Positions 1 through 11,220 of a stretch of 64,000 nt of DNA are shown here, piece by piece (position 1 is the first letter of the stretch; every line of letters starts with the position of its first letter). The notes below the pieces were generated by a model that was given only the letters and a program-made list of their open reading frames with translations, was not told the DNA's origin and made no database searches. The position numbers and the translations under genes are program-made. This DNA comes from Liolophura sinensis (taxonomy: Eukaryota > Mollusca > Polyplacophora > Chitonida > Chitonidae): the NCBI RefSeq assembly GCF_032854445.1, contig NC_088295.1, positions 61,115,249 through 61,179,248 on the forward strand. Reading direction: 5' to 3'.

Positions 1-909
1 TATTTAAACCCAAACTTCTCCCGTATAGACGAAGCCAAGTAACGTCACTTTGCCGTGGAGTTCACAATGCTTCCCAATGGATATATACAGACAAGTGCAC
101 ACTGCAAGAGCTTATTGAAAAGGATTTGCTCTCTACGCGGAATTTTGTGGAAATATCCTGTTTGAAACTTTAGCCTCAGCTCGAATGAATGACTGAAACT
201 TGGCCCATTTAAAATTATCCAGCCAAATGCCTTGTGCTCACACAGCTGTCAGTGTACGCGGGTTGGTTGGTACCTCACATTCTTGAGCATATCCTGTTCT
301 ACCCTTTTACTTTACTCGCTCATTATAGAAAGTATAACAGGGAAAAGAAAGCACCTCTGTATATAGTATAACAGAGAAAAGAAAACCTGTTACGTGTTCA
401 TCTTGATGCACATGATCCCATATTAACGGTCGATCGAACTAACCTGGCTTTGGCCTAGATTTTTGTCCGCCGCTGGAATGGCAACTATATCAACTGACTG
501 CCAAAATTAGATAACCAATGAACTAATATGGATCACACAACTAAACACCAGTCATGAGTTATGCACTTTTTGCTCTGGAGGTATATGTTTGTCATCAGCA
601 GATAAAAAGATTACATAGCCGAGTTTGCAGAGTGTCACCTAAAGTCTAGTACCTATGATGGCTATTACACATTATGACGGAAAACATTTATTTGACACCT
701 GCAATACAGTTATGCACAGTTATTACATCATTGTTTTCTTTTGCATGAAATATAAATTAATTGTGGGCACACGTGCTCCAATTCTACCAGAGACAATCAC
801 TTTCAGATGTTCCTATGACCTGCAGGTCGAATGTGCTAAAAGAACTTTTGAAAAATTGAAAACTTGAGCGTGTTTTTCTAGCCAATAGAAATACTTAAAT
901 ACCAGTACT
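1..909. other. no gene seen; AT-rich flank
   Basis: No protein-like stretch or recognisable element. A short direct repeat around 'AGTATAACAG' plus GGAAAAGAAA occurs near 331 and 366. A piece of the 'TTTTGTCCGCCG' motif, also found at 43.9 and 49.3 kb, lies at 460-475. Confidence 0.5.
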
Positions 910-1092
910 GAGTCTAAATTCATACAAAAATTTAGTCTAAATTCATAAAAGTCTGTGTAATGTGGGGTCCGGGGTGTAAGGTGGGGGCCGGGCTGTAAGT
1001 TGGGGGACGAGGTATAAGATGGCGGACTGGGTGTAAAATGGGGGTCGGGATGTAAAGTGGGGGTCGGGGTGTAATGTGGGGCCGCGCTCATG
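910..1092. repeat. G-rich ~19-20-bp tandem repeat
   Basis: A unit close to 'TGTAAGGTGGGGGCCGGG' is repeated about six times (TGTAA or TATAA near 975, 994, 1013, 1032, 1052 and 1071), with variation between copies. The G-runs all lie on the + strand, so the array could form G-quadruplexes (inference). It is preceded by two copies of 'TAGTCTAAATTCATA' or a close variant at about 910-951. Open frames across it on the - strand are by-products of the repeat. Confidence 0.8.
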
Positions 1093-1295
1093 TTTGGGCC
1101 TAATGAGAAAAGTTATCAATTTTAAAATGTGCCATTTTTGATTTATTTTAAAAACCATTTGATCGAAGAACCTGCTGAATGATTGAGCTGTCCAACTCCC
1201 GTCGGAAATCAAGAAGTAAGTTTTAAGTACATATGTAGGTCAGTAGTTTAACTAGTGCTGTCAACGATGAGCTCATTTTCCCCTATCTTCACATA

Positions 1296-1502
1296 CACTC
1301 AAAAAATTAAGCGGTTAATTTAAAGAGAAAGTCTGTTGGCTGAGTGATACAAGAATGTATTTTTCTAGTGCAGCAGATTCTTCTGCTAAATATATCACAC
1401 ACATATTCTATTGATGCAGCATAAAGATACTGTTAGACTATACTCTATCATCCCCCACACAACATATTTTCTGTTAAAATGGTGAGATTAATTGCTTTGG
1501 TG
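1296..1502. mobile_element. MITE, family with AACAGAAA-type inverted ends, copy 1
   Basis: The left end (CACTCAAAAAATTAA, then 'AGAGAAAGTCTGTTGG' and 'GAGTGAT') is an imperfect inverted copy of the right end ('ATCATC' through 'ACATATTTTCTGTTAA' to 'TTGGTG'). The inverted ends reach about 50 bp into a ~207-bp element with no coding potential. The same end sequences bound the better-preserved element at 60785-60997, and an internal fragment lies near 5990. This pattern fits a non-autonomous DNA transposon. The superfamily is unknown and no clear target duplication was read. Confidence 0.6.
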
Positions 1503-1591
1503 TATGGAATGACGTGTTATAACACCAATAACGTGTTATTTCCTGCTGCTGAGACAGAACTGTTGAATACGGGTATCATTCCGTTGTCTGT

Positions 1592-1676
1592 ACAACCTGT
1601 CGTTGTTTACTGAACAACCTGTCATTGTTTACTGAACAACCTGCCATTGTTTACTGAACAACCTGTCGTTTACTGA
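1592..1676. repeat. 22-bp tandem repeat, 4 copies
   Basis: The unit ACAACCTGTCATTGTTTACTGA (shown split: 'ACAACCTGTCATTG' + 'TTTACTGA') starts at 1592, 1614, 1636 and 1658. The last copy lacks 3 bp. Copies differ by one or two bases. Confidence 0.85.
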
Positions 1677-1862
1677 ATAACGTATTGCTACGCAATTATC
1701 TCCTGCATGAGGAGCAAACACCTCACCGCTCTCACTACCACCTCTTGTTATATACATCAGGTACATGAATTCGTTATATATAAATTTTATCACTCAAGTG
1801 TGCGTAAGAGAAGTGATCCGGCAAATTCGGGCAGCTAACATTCACACACTGATAGCTACACG

Positions 1863-2100
1863 TACAGGGTTTCCCAGAAGTCGCGCACCATCCTGATTTT
1901 AATTTTTTTTTCTCTGTTTCAGATTTAATACTGATTTTAATTTTTTTTCTCTCTTTCAGAGTTAATTATGGCTAATAAACTAACAGTACAAGAAAGAGTT
2001 GAATTGGTTTTTATGTTTGGAAGAGATGGCAAAACACCGCTCTGTGGCTCAAGCATTCAATCTCAACTTGAATGGTGCGCGACTTCTGTGACACCGTGTA
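1863..2100 (+). mobile_element. Tc1/mariner-type MITE keeping the start of a transposase gene, copy 1
   Basis: Inverted ends about 29 bp long ('CAGGGTTTCCCAGAAGTCGC' at the left, its counterpart at 2071-2100) are flanked by TA on both sides, as expected for Tc1/mariner insertion. Inside, an ATG at 1968 opens a frame starting 'MANKLTVQERVELVFMFGR', like the N-terminal helix-turn-helix of a mariner-type transposase. No catalytic domain is present. A one-base loss relative to the copy at 22205-22442 shifts the frame after about 22 codons. Both copies are 238 bp, so they belong to one internally deleted non-autonomous family. The reading frame is a relic, not a working gene. Confidence 0.8.
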
Positions 2101-2298
2101 TATCAAGTAGACTAGGGGGTAGTTACACTTCACACGCGCCCTCACAGGAGCTGGTATGTAAGACGATATCCATATTGCATTATTAACGCCCAGACATCCC
2201 CGCCCTTTATACTGGGGCTGAGGTATGGGAGTGTGCGACACAGGTGTTTAGCTATAGAGACCATTTGTCACCATTATTGTGTACGTATTCTTTGCCCT

Positions 2299-2399
2299 GG
2301 GCTCTATCTAGTTTCCTCCCACTATAATGCTGGGCGCCGTCGTATAAGTGAAATATTCTTTTGTACGGCGTAAACAGCAATGAAATAAATGAGCAAATA
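2299..2399 (+). mobile_element. SINE-A, 3' fragment
   Basis: Carries the SINE-A body end: 'TTTCCTCCCACTATAATGCT', 'CGTCGTATAAGTGAAATATT', then a GTACGGCGTAAA-like tail and AAATAAAT. The tRNA-derived head is missing. Confidence 0.75.
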
Positions 2400-3440
2400 A
2401 GTATACATATTCTACAATTCAGCTGTTAAACGTCCGATTCTAGTAGCTCGGGTGTATATGTATAAAAGAACAGTTACCTATATAAGTAGACTACAGTATA
2501 TTGTTAGTAAGTAGTTGCGCCTGTGCCACATGTTAAATGAAACTTTGTCCGTTTTGCGATTTTCTCTGCCGTATTATAGTATAATTTAGTATACAAACAA
2601 TTTTTTGGATACATCTGCATGGCTTGTGGTACACAATTAATCAGTATTACGAAAGGAATAAGTGATTGGAGTTTTACGCCACACTGGCAGTATTTCAGTC
2701 AAATCGTGATGAGAACATTTAAAACCAGGAAACAATTGTCTTTCGACAGGAGGGTGATAACATCCAAATCCAAAATAGTAAACTGATTTTTCTGAAATCA
2801 GTTGAAATAAATAAAGGTGAGATGAAATTCAAAAATCACATTAAATACTAGTATATAATTTTCTTAGACTATAGCCTTTTTCATGGTTTAAAGAACTTTT
2901 AGACATTTAACTACAGCATCGTTAGCAATTCTGCCAAATAATATGAATACAGTCAACTGTGAAACGGAACACAGTTAACGGCATGTCTACCATCAAAGAC
3001 AAACTATGTTTTTGTCAGTGAGGACCAATTCTGTGCACCGATCCAAACGCGGGGGAGCACTAGGTTATAACCTTTAAGGCCAAGTTGCCTGAAGGGCTGA
3101 GGTCCAATTCTGTGACATATTTGCATATTTTTTCAGATACTAGTAATCTCAAATGGAGATTTCTTTCGGTAGAAGCCAAATACATTGCTTTTATATAATT
3201 CCATGTATTACATGCATGCTAGTTCCATATCTCCTACATCCTCGGGGTTTAGGTCTGCGCCTTTGTATAAACGAAGACTTTTTTCAGTAATTTAAGTCTA
3301 TGAAGGAAACCAGACAGAGGAAATCAACTCCTCTTGCCTGATGCCTCACAAAATTTCTAAATAAAACTTCAGGGAGGTGGATTCGATATAAAAGAGTATA
3401 TAAAATATAATATGAAATTAATCACGCCAATAATAAAACA
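2400..3440. other. no gene seen
   Basis: AT-rich sequence without recognisable coding. A near-identical 17-base word around 'CCAATTCTGTG' occurs near 3020 and 3100. Confidence 0.5.
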
Positions 3441-3550
3441 CCTGGTGGCTCAGTTGGTTAGCGCGCTAGCGCAGCGTAATGACCCAAGGAGCCTCTCACC
3501 AATGCGGCCGTACGAGGGAAGGTCTGAGAGCAGCCTGCGGATGGTCTAAT
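3441..3550 (+). mobile_element. SINE-A, 5' (tRNA-like) part
   Basis: Begins with the tRNA-like A-box region 'GGCTCAGTTGGTTAGCGCGC', then 'GCGCAGCGTAATGACCCA' and 'GCCTCTCACCAATGCGG'. It stops at 'CCTGCGGATGGTCTAAT'; the rest of the body is absent. Confidence 0.8.
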
Positions 3551-4861
3551 TTGCATATCATTTGCATATTAATATACAATTTGGTAATAATTAATAAAAC
3601 CCAGTTTGGGTATTTAGAGCCTCCATATAAAACTCAACAGTGAAGATACTAGCAAAATATTACTGTTTCAGGCTTGGTATATAATTATCGGTAGAAATTC
3701 TGACCACAGAAATAGTTTCTAAACAAATTTTCACTGATTACTATGACAACAAGATATATTGATATGGGAATATGATTTATGTGCATTTCATTCCACCATT
3801 GACTTAATACAATTTTTATAAGACTTTTTTGGATTATTTTGATTACCATGACAACAGCATATTCTAAATGAAATATACTCGTAATATAAAATATATCAGA
3901 CTGATGTTGAAAGCTATGTAGGGAAGGTAGTTAACAAAGCGAAAAGTATATGTTAAGGTAACATTCATTTGTGTTCCTGAAGTACCCAACATATGTCAAC
4001 AATTTAAAGGTCATGCACACTGATTTCACCCTAAGAAAGCTAAGTGTCTCAGTGGCAAAGAACTTGGAGGTCTACCGCGCATCACAACAGGCTCTACCAG
4101 TGGCCCTGTAACTGAGGCTCTAAACAGACGGACCAACTGACAGTAGACTCACACAGATATATGCCCATGTAGGCGTGTTCTTCCGTGGAGCAGAGGGGAG
4201 AGGGAGAAGGTGTGCGTGTGTACATACAGTACACACATATTATATGTGCAAGGACTGTTTGCCCGGTGACAAGTGTTTTAATGTACATACACACGCATGT
4301 GCCAAATAAATATTTGCCTGAAATTGCCGTTATTCATTTATTTGCAGGAGTAGTCCGGGAAAGTTTTTCTCAGATGAAGTGTATGAAGAGAGTTGTGGAG
4401 AAAGCAGTGATCCACTGGCTAACTTGTGTGAGACATGGAAGTAGGGTCAGAGAAGAAATGAAGGATTTTCATATACACGGGGTCACTAAACAAAAAAATC
4501 GATTACTGTAAGCAATGAATAATTCCGATTCAGAGGAAGCCCACATACACACAACAGGTAGGTAGGTAGGTGACATCATACTTTTAGTTCCACGTTGTTA
4601 CCACAGACATATTCACATAAGACATATGACCCACGCAGTCAGGCAGGCAGGGACTGGCGTAACCTGAAACCTGAATTGCTCAATGTTGGTCCAAAACAGT
4701 GTTTGTTTTCAGTTGGAGTGATCGATAGGCCTACTACGGGTCCTTAACACTTGTCACAATACAGATAAGTTAATACAGATAAGCAGTAGAGGCGACGGTC
4801 GCGCGCTAAGACATGGAGCGGCCAGTGAAATCATTAGCGGGACATTCCCTTTGGTTTTCGA
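3551..4861. other. no gene seen
   Basis: Mostly AT-rich. A 108-codon open frame at 4185-4511 (+) matches no family I recognise and has no convincing splice context. A short GGTA run lies at 4556-4572. Confidence 0.45.
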
Positions 4862-5018
4862 CCAATAATAATTCGGCCTGAGAAATAAAAGGCAAAACGC
4901 GAGGTCTTAGTGCATCAGTCGCATATGCAAGGCAAAGCTATAGGGAGATCTACGTGATAACGCCTGGACAGATACACAACGTTCAGCTGTGCGTGTAAGC
5001 AAGTCAAGAAGACACAAG
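4862..5018 (+). promoter_or_regulatory. possible promoter and non-coding first exon
   Basis: Seen in order: CCAAT at 4862, a TATA-like 'AATAAAAGG' at 4884, an initiator-like 'GCATCAGTCG' about 25-30 bp later, and a splice donor 'CACAAG|GTAATT' with the break after 5018. The upstream 70 bp are richer in CpG than their surroundings. This could be the 5' end of a + strand gene such as the UBA gene at 20.8 kb, but nothing links the two directly. Confidence 0.3.
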
Positions 5019-5794
5019 GTAATTTTTTATGAAGACTTTTTCCGAAAATTCAGTTCTTTATCAATGCTCTCACAAACAGCACGTGAACACAAAGCGTATT
5101 CACAGGTGGTTTTGTGAGCGCGTTCCCTGTGAAAATATCCACGGAGAAGTTCATTCTATATTAGTGACCCTGTTGTGCCTGCATTGATGCAGAGCCGAGA
5201 GAGCATTTATAGTCATAGGAGAATGTAAATAGAAGTTTAATGAGTGTAGACAAAATTTTGGTTTAATTCATTTTATATGTGAGGCACATATTTAAATCAA
5301 TGTGGATTCATTTGTTGTTGTTTTCTTTTTGTATGCGCGATGATACGAACATGATAATTGAAATAAATTTAATGCACTCTTTGGCAGGAAGTCTCTTTTT
5401 GACTCTACCTGTTAAGTTTGCATGGTTAAACGTATGTTAGCTCTGGAGCTAGCAAAGGTGTATCAAATCGCGAAGGTTCGACACATGGAACACATTGAGC
5501 TATAGGCGAAAACTCCAAAACTTTGATTCTCATATACATGTAGGTGCGGCACCCCTGCACATCCCCCTGGGAGTGGGGCCCAAAGTTATCGGTTACTTCA
5601 GCCTCTAGTTAAAGAACAGTTGAATTAACGCTAATTATGGGTTTTATCGCTACTGCCGAGTACGAGGATGACCGTTGTGACCTGATGCACCCAACCCACA
5701 TAGGACATTCTCTAAAACGCTTTTGGTGCACATACAATTATCTTCAAAATTTCAACTTTCTTCTGAAATTTATTTTCACAAAACATTTATCTAT
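5019..5794. other. no gene seen
   Basis: No recognisable element; would be intronic if the preceding donor is real. Confidence 0.45.
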
Positions 5795-5986
5795 GTATTT
5801 TATTGGTGTTTTACGCCGTAGTGAAGAATATTTCAATTATACGACAGGAGTCGGAATTGTGATGGGAGAAAACAGGGTAGAGCCGGATGGAAACCCACGA
5901 CTATCCGAGCTGGGCTGCCGGAAAAAAGGTCATTGAGCTTGGGAAGTAATGTCAATGCTATGTAAACTGAGCCACGGAGGCCCCGC
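5795..5986 (-). mobile_element. SINE-A, diverged, nearly full length
   Basis: Read on the + strand as reverse SINE-A: 'TATTGGTGTTTTACGCCGTA', 'GAATATTTCAATTATACGAC', 'AACCCACGACTATCC', then 'GAGCCACGGAGGCCCCG' (the inverted tRNA-like start). The middle is shortened. A 99-codon open frame across it is accidental. Confidence 0.8.
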
Positions 5987-5989
5987 TAA

Positions 5990-6090
5990 CGAGTATGTAT
6001 TCTGTTATTATAACACAATATCGTGTCACATTCAAAGTAGCATCCTGTAAGTGTAATAGAATCTTTATATTGAATTAATAGAGTATGTGT
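5990..6090. mobile_element. fragment of the AACAGAAA-type MITE
   Basis: 'GTATTCTGTTATTATAACA' followed by 'GTGTCACATTCA' and 'ATCCTGT' matches the interior of the element at 60785-60997. The inverted ends are not preserved. Confidence 0.5.
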
Positions 6091-6410
6091 GTTATATTTA
6101 ACTGAGTGTACGTTTTGTAAAGGTGCAATGGGCTTTTCTTGTATTCGAAATCGTTGACTTCGGTTTTGTCGAATTTTGTCTCATCGCAACTCCTCGATAA
6201 ATCTCCATAATGAGTCAGAAGCCCTGAGCAGAGGAATGTATGTTTATTCTGTATAGAACACCGGACATCAGACGAACGGCCAAAACATTAGTTCAACCGA
6301 GTCTTACAGTCTTCTGAGAATGATGGCTTCATACAATTTTAATCTTCTGCTGTAAAATATACAGGGAAAAGAAGGGATCGTGAGGAAACAAAATCAGCTC
6401 TTCATTTTTA

Positions 6411-6487
6411 GGCATAGTCATATGACTGAAAAATTGCTAAGTACGACGTTAAAACCTCAAGCATTCACTCACTCACTCACTCATTTT
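6411..6487 (+). mobile_element. SINE-B, 3' tail
   Basis: 'CATATGACTGAAAAATTG', then 'AAGTACGACGTTAAAACC' and ACTCACTCACTC: the diagnostic tail of the second SINE family. Body and head are absent. Confidence 0.75.
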
Positions 6488-7017
6488 TAGGGTAAGTACC
6501 GGTACGAGTGTGGTGACACTGTCGATGATCTAAGATTTCTGTTCTGCGGATATATTGAGTCATCGTATTAGACACTTGTAGATTTGTCCCCATAGTCAGC
6601 CAGAGAAGTTTCCAAAACAACGCTGTACACATACCACCCAGGTATACATGCTATAAAAGTAATAAAGAGCATGATAGCTTAGGACGGAGTGATGTGAAGA
6701 GAAGCACACAGTTGATATTGACATAAATTTTATACGTCGAGGACACGGTGACCTTGGCTTGGATATGTTTGGTCTATTCTCTCAGCGCCAAACGAGGTAG
6801 CAACAAATACAATTTTTAAAGTTTTTTTTTTGTTTTGCGGACGCTTTCATCACTAGACCACTGGGCCGGTCGATGCTCGAGGTATGAATGAGACCAATGT
6901 GCGTAAATTTGAGTCATTCTACGTGATAACCAAAATAACGAATCTTTTCGCACCTTTCTATGATATTTTTGACAGCACGATGTATTAGGCATTTCGGAGA
7001 ATTTCTTAATTCTATCA
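6488..7017. other. no gene seen
   Basis: No coding or repeat signature recognised. Confidence 0.45.
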
Positions 7018-7100
7018 TTTATTTGATTTATTCATTTGATTGGTGTTTTACTCCATACACAAGAATATTTCACCTATCCGACAGCACCCAGCATTTATTA
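7018..7100 (-). mobile_element. SINE-A, 3' fragment
   Basis: Inverted tail: 'ATTTGATTGGTGTTTTACTC', 'AAGAATATTTCACCTATCCG', 'CAGCATTTATT'. Confidence 0.65.
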
Positions 7101-7587
7101 GCTTCTAATTCTAATTAGCTTAACTGTGATGTAATATACTGCAGTCTTATACGTTACGCATGTCGGTACATCGTATATATTTTAGTCAGTAGACTCTGGT
7201 ATTATGGAAATGTACATGTAAGTATAGCTATTATGGTAGTCTCTATCACTTTAAACGGCATTCGATGGAAAGTCACTAATATTTTGTGAACACAAGTATT
7301 TTGTGATCATTCTAGTTTTTTTGTTATATTTATATCAACGTCTGTTGTATCTAATGACACCATGATTTTAGCTCTATATAATGACGACACAGAGGTTAAC
7401 TAACTGAGCGAACAGACTGTCACAATTGTCAGGGATATATATGTATTATCCCCTATTACTAGAGAGCCACATTTGACATGCGGCAGCAATTCGTACCCCA
7501 CTGGCTCATATTTCCAAATGACTACACACTTCCCTCAAATGATGATGTATCCACTGACAGCAGTTTATTTATTTATTCATTTATGTA

Positions 7588-7656
7588 TTTTCGTCGTCAT
7601 ATGAATGAAAAATTGTTGAGTACGACGTTAAACCCGAGGCAATCACTCACTCACTC
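7588..7656 (+). mobile_element. SINE-B, 3' tail
   Basis: 'GTCGTCATATGAATGAAAAA', 'TTGAGTACGACGTTAAACCC' and CACTCACTCACTC. It directly abuts an inverted SINE-A fragment. Confidence 0.75.
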
Positions 7657-7755
7657 GTTTATGTATTTATTTAATTGATACTAAGCGCTAAACAAGAATA
7701 TTTCACTTATTATAGTAGAAGAAAACCAGACAGAGCCATGGGAAACCCATGTCTT
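7657..7755 (-). mobile_element. SINE-A, decayed 3' fragment
   Basis: 'TATTTATTTAATTGATACTA', 'CAAGAATATTTCACTTAT', 'GAAAACCAGACAGAGCC' and 'GGAAACCCATG' follow the inverted SINE-A order with many changes. Confidence 0.55.
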
Positions 7756-8179
7756 TTGCTAAGAATTGTTGATGTGGTTGACATAAATGCATTATAGTTT
7801 CCATACAGTGTAAAACTATTAGACAATTACTAAATGTTGACTACGGGCCATCATGTAGCCCACAGAGGTATTACATGGGTAATACGCCACAGTTTATGAG
7901 CTCTCTTCTCGAGATATCCACTTGGTCTTTAAACGGCGTTGTGTAGTGTTAAAGAGTGAAGAAGGCAGAATAAGAATAACTTTGCTAGTGCACTGACACC
8001 AACACCTGTATTTACTGCATGGCTGCATGCGGGAGGACAACCTTGTGAAAACACGCAATCGACCAGCTAATTGACTGCCAGTGTAAGCCGTTATTCAAGA
8101 GTGAGTGACTAATCTGTCATTTAATGGCATAGTTGTATAGCTGTCATTCAAAACCGTTTAGTCTCTATGCCCCGAGCAT
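7756..8179. other. no gene seen
   Basis: No recognisable element. Confidence 0.45.
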
Positions 8180-8518
8180 TTTAATTGGCTGTTTCTTGTA
8201 GACAGGGGGGAGGGCGGATCCTCGGCCAATAAACAGCCAGTGTGCCGCGAGAACGGCTTCATTCAAGCCTTCGTTCAAGTTGGCCGCTCGTTACAGATAG
8301 ACCTCGATGTCAGGTTAAACTACTGCATCGATTTTCCTGTGGCGAGGAGATTTTAAAGGAGGGCTATCGCTAACACTTGTTTGTATTGGATCTAAATCGC
8401 TCTCATTAAGTAAGCTGTTATCTGCTAAAGCGTGCATGCGTGTGTGTGACCTGCGTGTAGATGATACAGTGGACCGATCTGTTTCCGGCTACAGCAACGG
8501 AATTCTACCAGTGTGAAG
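8180..8518 (+). promoter_or_regulatory. possible promoter/first exon
   Basis: An inverted CCAAT (ATTGG) at about 8182, a GC-rich 'GGGGGGAGGGCGG' and a CCAAT near 8225 sit within 50 bp, followed by a stretch with several CpGs. A donor-like 'GTGAAG|GTAGAT' lies after 8518. No coding region is attached. Speculative; the combination could occur by chance. Confidence 0.25.
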
Positions 8519-9139
8519 GTAGATATAGATTATATATGTAATAAGGATTAATAAGGGTCAATATATTGAATGTGAATTGCGTGGCTACCCATGTACATCA
8601 AGAATTTTTCTCCACTGCCTGTGATATATGGACAGTTGAAGGCTTACTACACCCCGTCACCGCCACACACTCGATCATAAGACGGCTGTCTTGTAGTATC
8701 CCTTTCGCCACTGGACAAAGCCTGCACTTGCAATACTCCACCAGTTACATAGTCACGCAGTCACGGCATCTCGGCTGAATTTCAGAAAATGCTATCTGTA
8801 TATACAGATCTGGAGTAAGTGCGATTTTGCTTAGCTATGGTAGTTCAGGTCATGACCATTCATGAACAACATAATCCTTGACAGGTTATTAAGAGCAGGC
8901 TTTAAACACAGACGCCGTGGGTAATCATGAAAACGAAATGTAGCGCGTGGAGGAACGACACCACAAAAATAGACATAATATGTATACGCTGTAGCTATAT
9001 GGTTATAGTGACGAAATTTCCTAGGTAACGAAATCGGTGGTTCACAATAATCTTGCCATACCGTTTAGGGTATTGGGTGTATAAAAATGTTTTTGTATTG
9101 AACGACCACCATTCAGTCTCGTGTAGGCTGTCTTTATGG
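8519..9139. other. no gene seen
   Basis: The 70-codon frame at 8566-8778 resembles nothing known. Confidence 0.45.
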
Positions 9140-9197
9140 CTGTGTTTGTACAGTGGCTAATATAATGAAGTAGCCGTTCTTGCCTTCAGTATTTTGA
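9140..9197. repeat. flanking repeat, left copy
   Basis: 'TGTGTTTGTACAGTGG', then 'TAATGAAGTAGCCGTTCTTG' and 'CCTTCAGTATTTTGA'. The same ~56 bp recurs at 11129-11186, on the other side of the LINE. Confidence 0.75.
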
Positions 9198-11092
9198 CAG
9201 ACAGAGACATATAATGTTATTGGCATTCCATTCATTGGAATGATTCACGCCAAAGCAATACAACAACATCAATTACAGATCATGGCAAAACACACCAAAG
9301 GTAGGCACAGAAAAAACAGTTCATAACAACAGCACACAAACGCAAATGAACTAAACCAGATACATGCGGAGTGGAGTTCTGATCATGCAAAGCAATAATA
9401 AAACACACCAATATACACAAGCAGCATTTCATGCAAAAAAAGAAATCTAAACAAGATTACAGCTCATGATAAAATGCACAAGTAGGTTAAACCAAAAGCA
9501 TGCAGAGAGGAATTATGGTCCTGCGACAGAGCAATAAAAAAATTAAAACCTATGGCAACTGACAATGTAGTTTCCAACTGCTTGAAGCACTTTTTGCACG
9601 TTTCTTACTGGCTTAAGAACAGATTCCATACCCGGTCTACGCACCCCAGCACAAATGACATGAAAAAGCTTCGTTCTTTGGGTTGTAAACCTGTTGCATT
9701 TAAACAAAAAATGTTCAACAGTTTCTTCAACAAGACAACTTTGACACAGGTTAGAATCACGTACTTTAAACCTGTGGAGATATGAATTTAATGGGGTATG
9801 GCCTGTTCGTAATCTATAAAGCATAACTTCGGATCTACGTGATGGGAGTGTTAACAAACGAGAGGAAACTGTGGGGTGGAATTGAAAAAAGATCCTTCCC
9901 TACCCAGAGGTTTCCCACTGACTCTGCCACAGACCAATAAAATGTGACTGCATGTAGCCAATAATGTCTGACGGTGTAAAACTAATATTTCAGGTAACAC
10001 TGGCGCAAGCAAGAGCTTGTTTTGCTAGGAAATCTGCCAATTCATTTCCAGCCATGCCTGCATGCCCTGAGATCCAACCAAGACTGATATTAACTCCTTT
10101 AAAATGTAGCCCTGCACACATATGTAAAACCTCTAACACCATGGATGAGGATACACTCCAACTGAGGTTTTTATGGCTTGTGAAGCACTTAAAGAATCCG
10201 TAAAAGTAACAACATTTTTCGGAATAAAGTCTATCACAAAACACAGGGATGTTAAAATAGCCATAAGTTCAGCAGCAAATACTGAACTGAAATCCGATAA
10301 CCGGAAGCTTTTATTATACTTAAAGTCTGGGATACAAAATGCTGCCCCCACTTTGCCACTCTCTGACATTTGGATGCATCCGTGTAAATATTCAGGCAGT
10401 GTCGCAGACGTAACTCATTGCAAAGGATTTCGTAACATTTACAGGATCAGATTTCTTGATTACACTTTGAAAATCCAATGAGATGTTGGGGGTTACCAAA
10501 TTGCCGAGGTGGGAAGTTAGGAACAGAGATTTTTTGAAGGCAACTTGTGTTACAGCCCGAGCGTTCAGTTATGCTCCGAGGTTAAATGGCTTCTACTTCT
10601 TATGAACATTTAAAGTGCTATCATATTCACAAGTGTTAAAAACAGATGATGCTGATTTATTAAGAGATGCCTTCAACACAAGAGAATATTTGAGAGTGTG
10701 CAAGTATCTCCTAAGATCCAATGGCCACTCGTTACATATCACTTGTAAAACATTAAGAGTTGTGGTCTAAAGCGTCCCTGTACAAATCCTGAGAGCAGCA
10801 CATTGAACAGCATCCAATTTACATTTAAGAGAAAAGCAAGCAGAGTCAAGAGCTTCACAACAATAGTCTAGGCGCGATCTTGTCAGCGCTCTATACAAGA
10901 TTAGAAGCCAGGATTTCCCAGATATAGCCCGCATAATGTTAAGGACCTTCTGACATTTTGCAATAATCATTTCAATATGCTTTGACCATGTAAGTCTCTT
11001 GTCAAATACAACGCCGAGATATCTGAATGATGAAGAGATATAATTGCACTGTTCTCTATAAAAAGTGGTACCGGTAACTTAACCCGCCTTTT
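9198..11092 (-). pseudogene. LINE (I/Jockey-like, with RNase H) remnant
   Basis: Read on the - strand. From about 11040 to 10767 is the C-terminal part of a reverse transcriptase: 'YLGVVFDKRLTWSKHIEMI' followed by 'YRALTRSRLDYCC' and 'ALRICTG'. From about 10390 to 9990 is an RNase H domain: 'YTDASK', a frameshift, 'VFAAELMAI', 'FTDSLSASQAI' and 'WISGHAGMAGNELADFLAK'. The four acidic positions expected in RNase H (D, E, D, D) can all be seen. From 9857 to 9543 is the C-terminal tail typical of such LINEs: 'LRTGHTPLNSYLHRF' with 'CQSCLVEETVEHFLFKC', a Cys/His knuckle. RNase H after the RT points to the I/Jockey-related groups. Frameshifts and the absence of the endonuclease and RT core show a dead, 5'-truncated copy. 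Confidence 0.85.
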
Positions 11093-11220
11093 CAGTATTT
11101 TGATGATAGTGGTTAATAAGGTTATATCTGTGTTTGTACAGTGGAAAATCTAATGAAGTGGCCGTTCTTGCCTTCAGTATTTTGATAATAGTGGTTAGCA
11201 AGGCTATACCTGTGTTTATG
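11093..11220. repeat. flanking repeat, right copies (tandem ~78 bp)
   Basis: Two tandem copies of a ~78-bp unit ('CAGTATTTTGATGATAGTGG' and 'CAGTATTTTGATAATAGTGG') contain the same 56-bp stretch as 9140-9197. The LINE remnant therefore sits inside, or displaced, a pre-existing tandem repeat. Confidence 0.75.

Noticed and set aside
3441-3500. tRNA gene-like sequence
   Set aside because: The A-box belongs to the SINE-A head; no cloverleaf can be completed. The same holds for the other SINE heads.
4185-4511. 108-codon + strand open frame
   Set aside because: No domain, no conserved motif, no convincing splice or start context.
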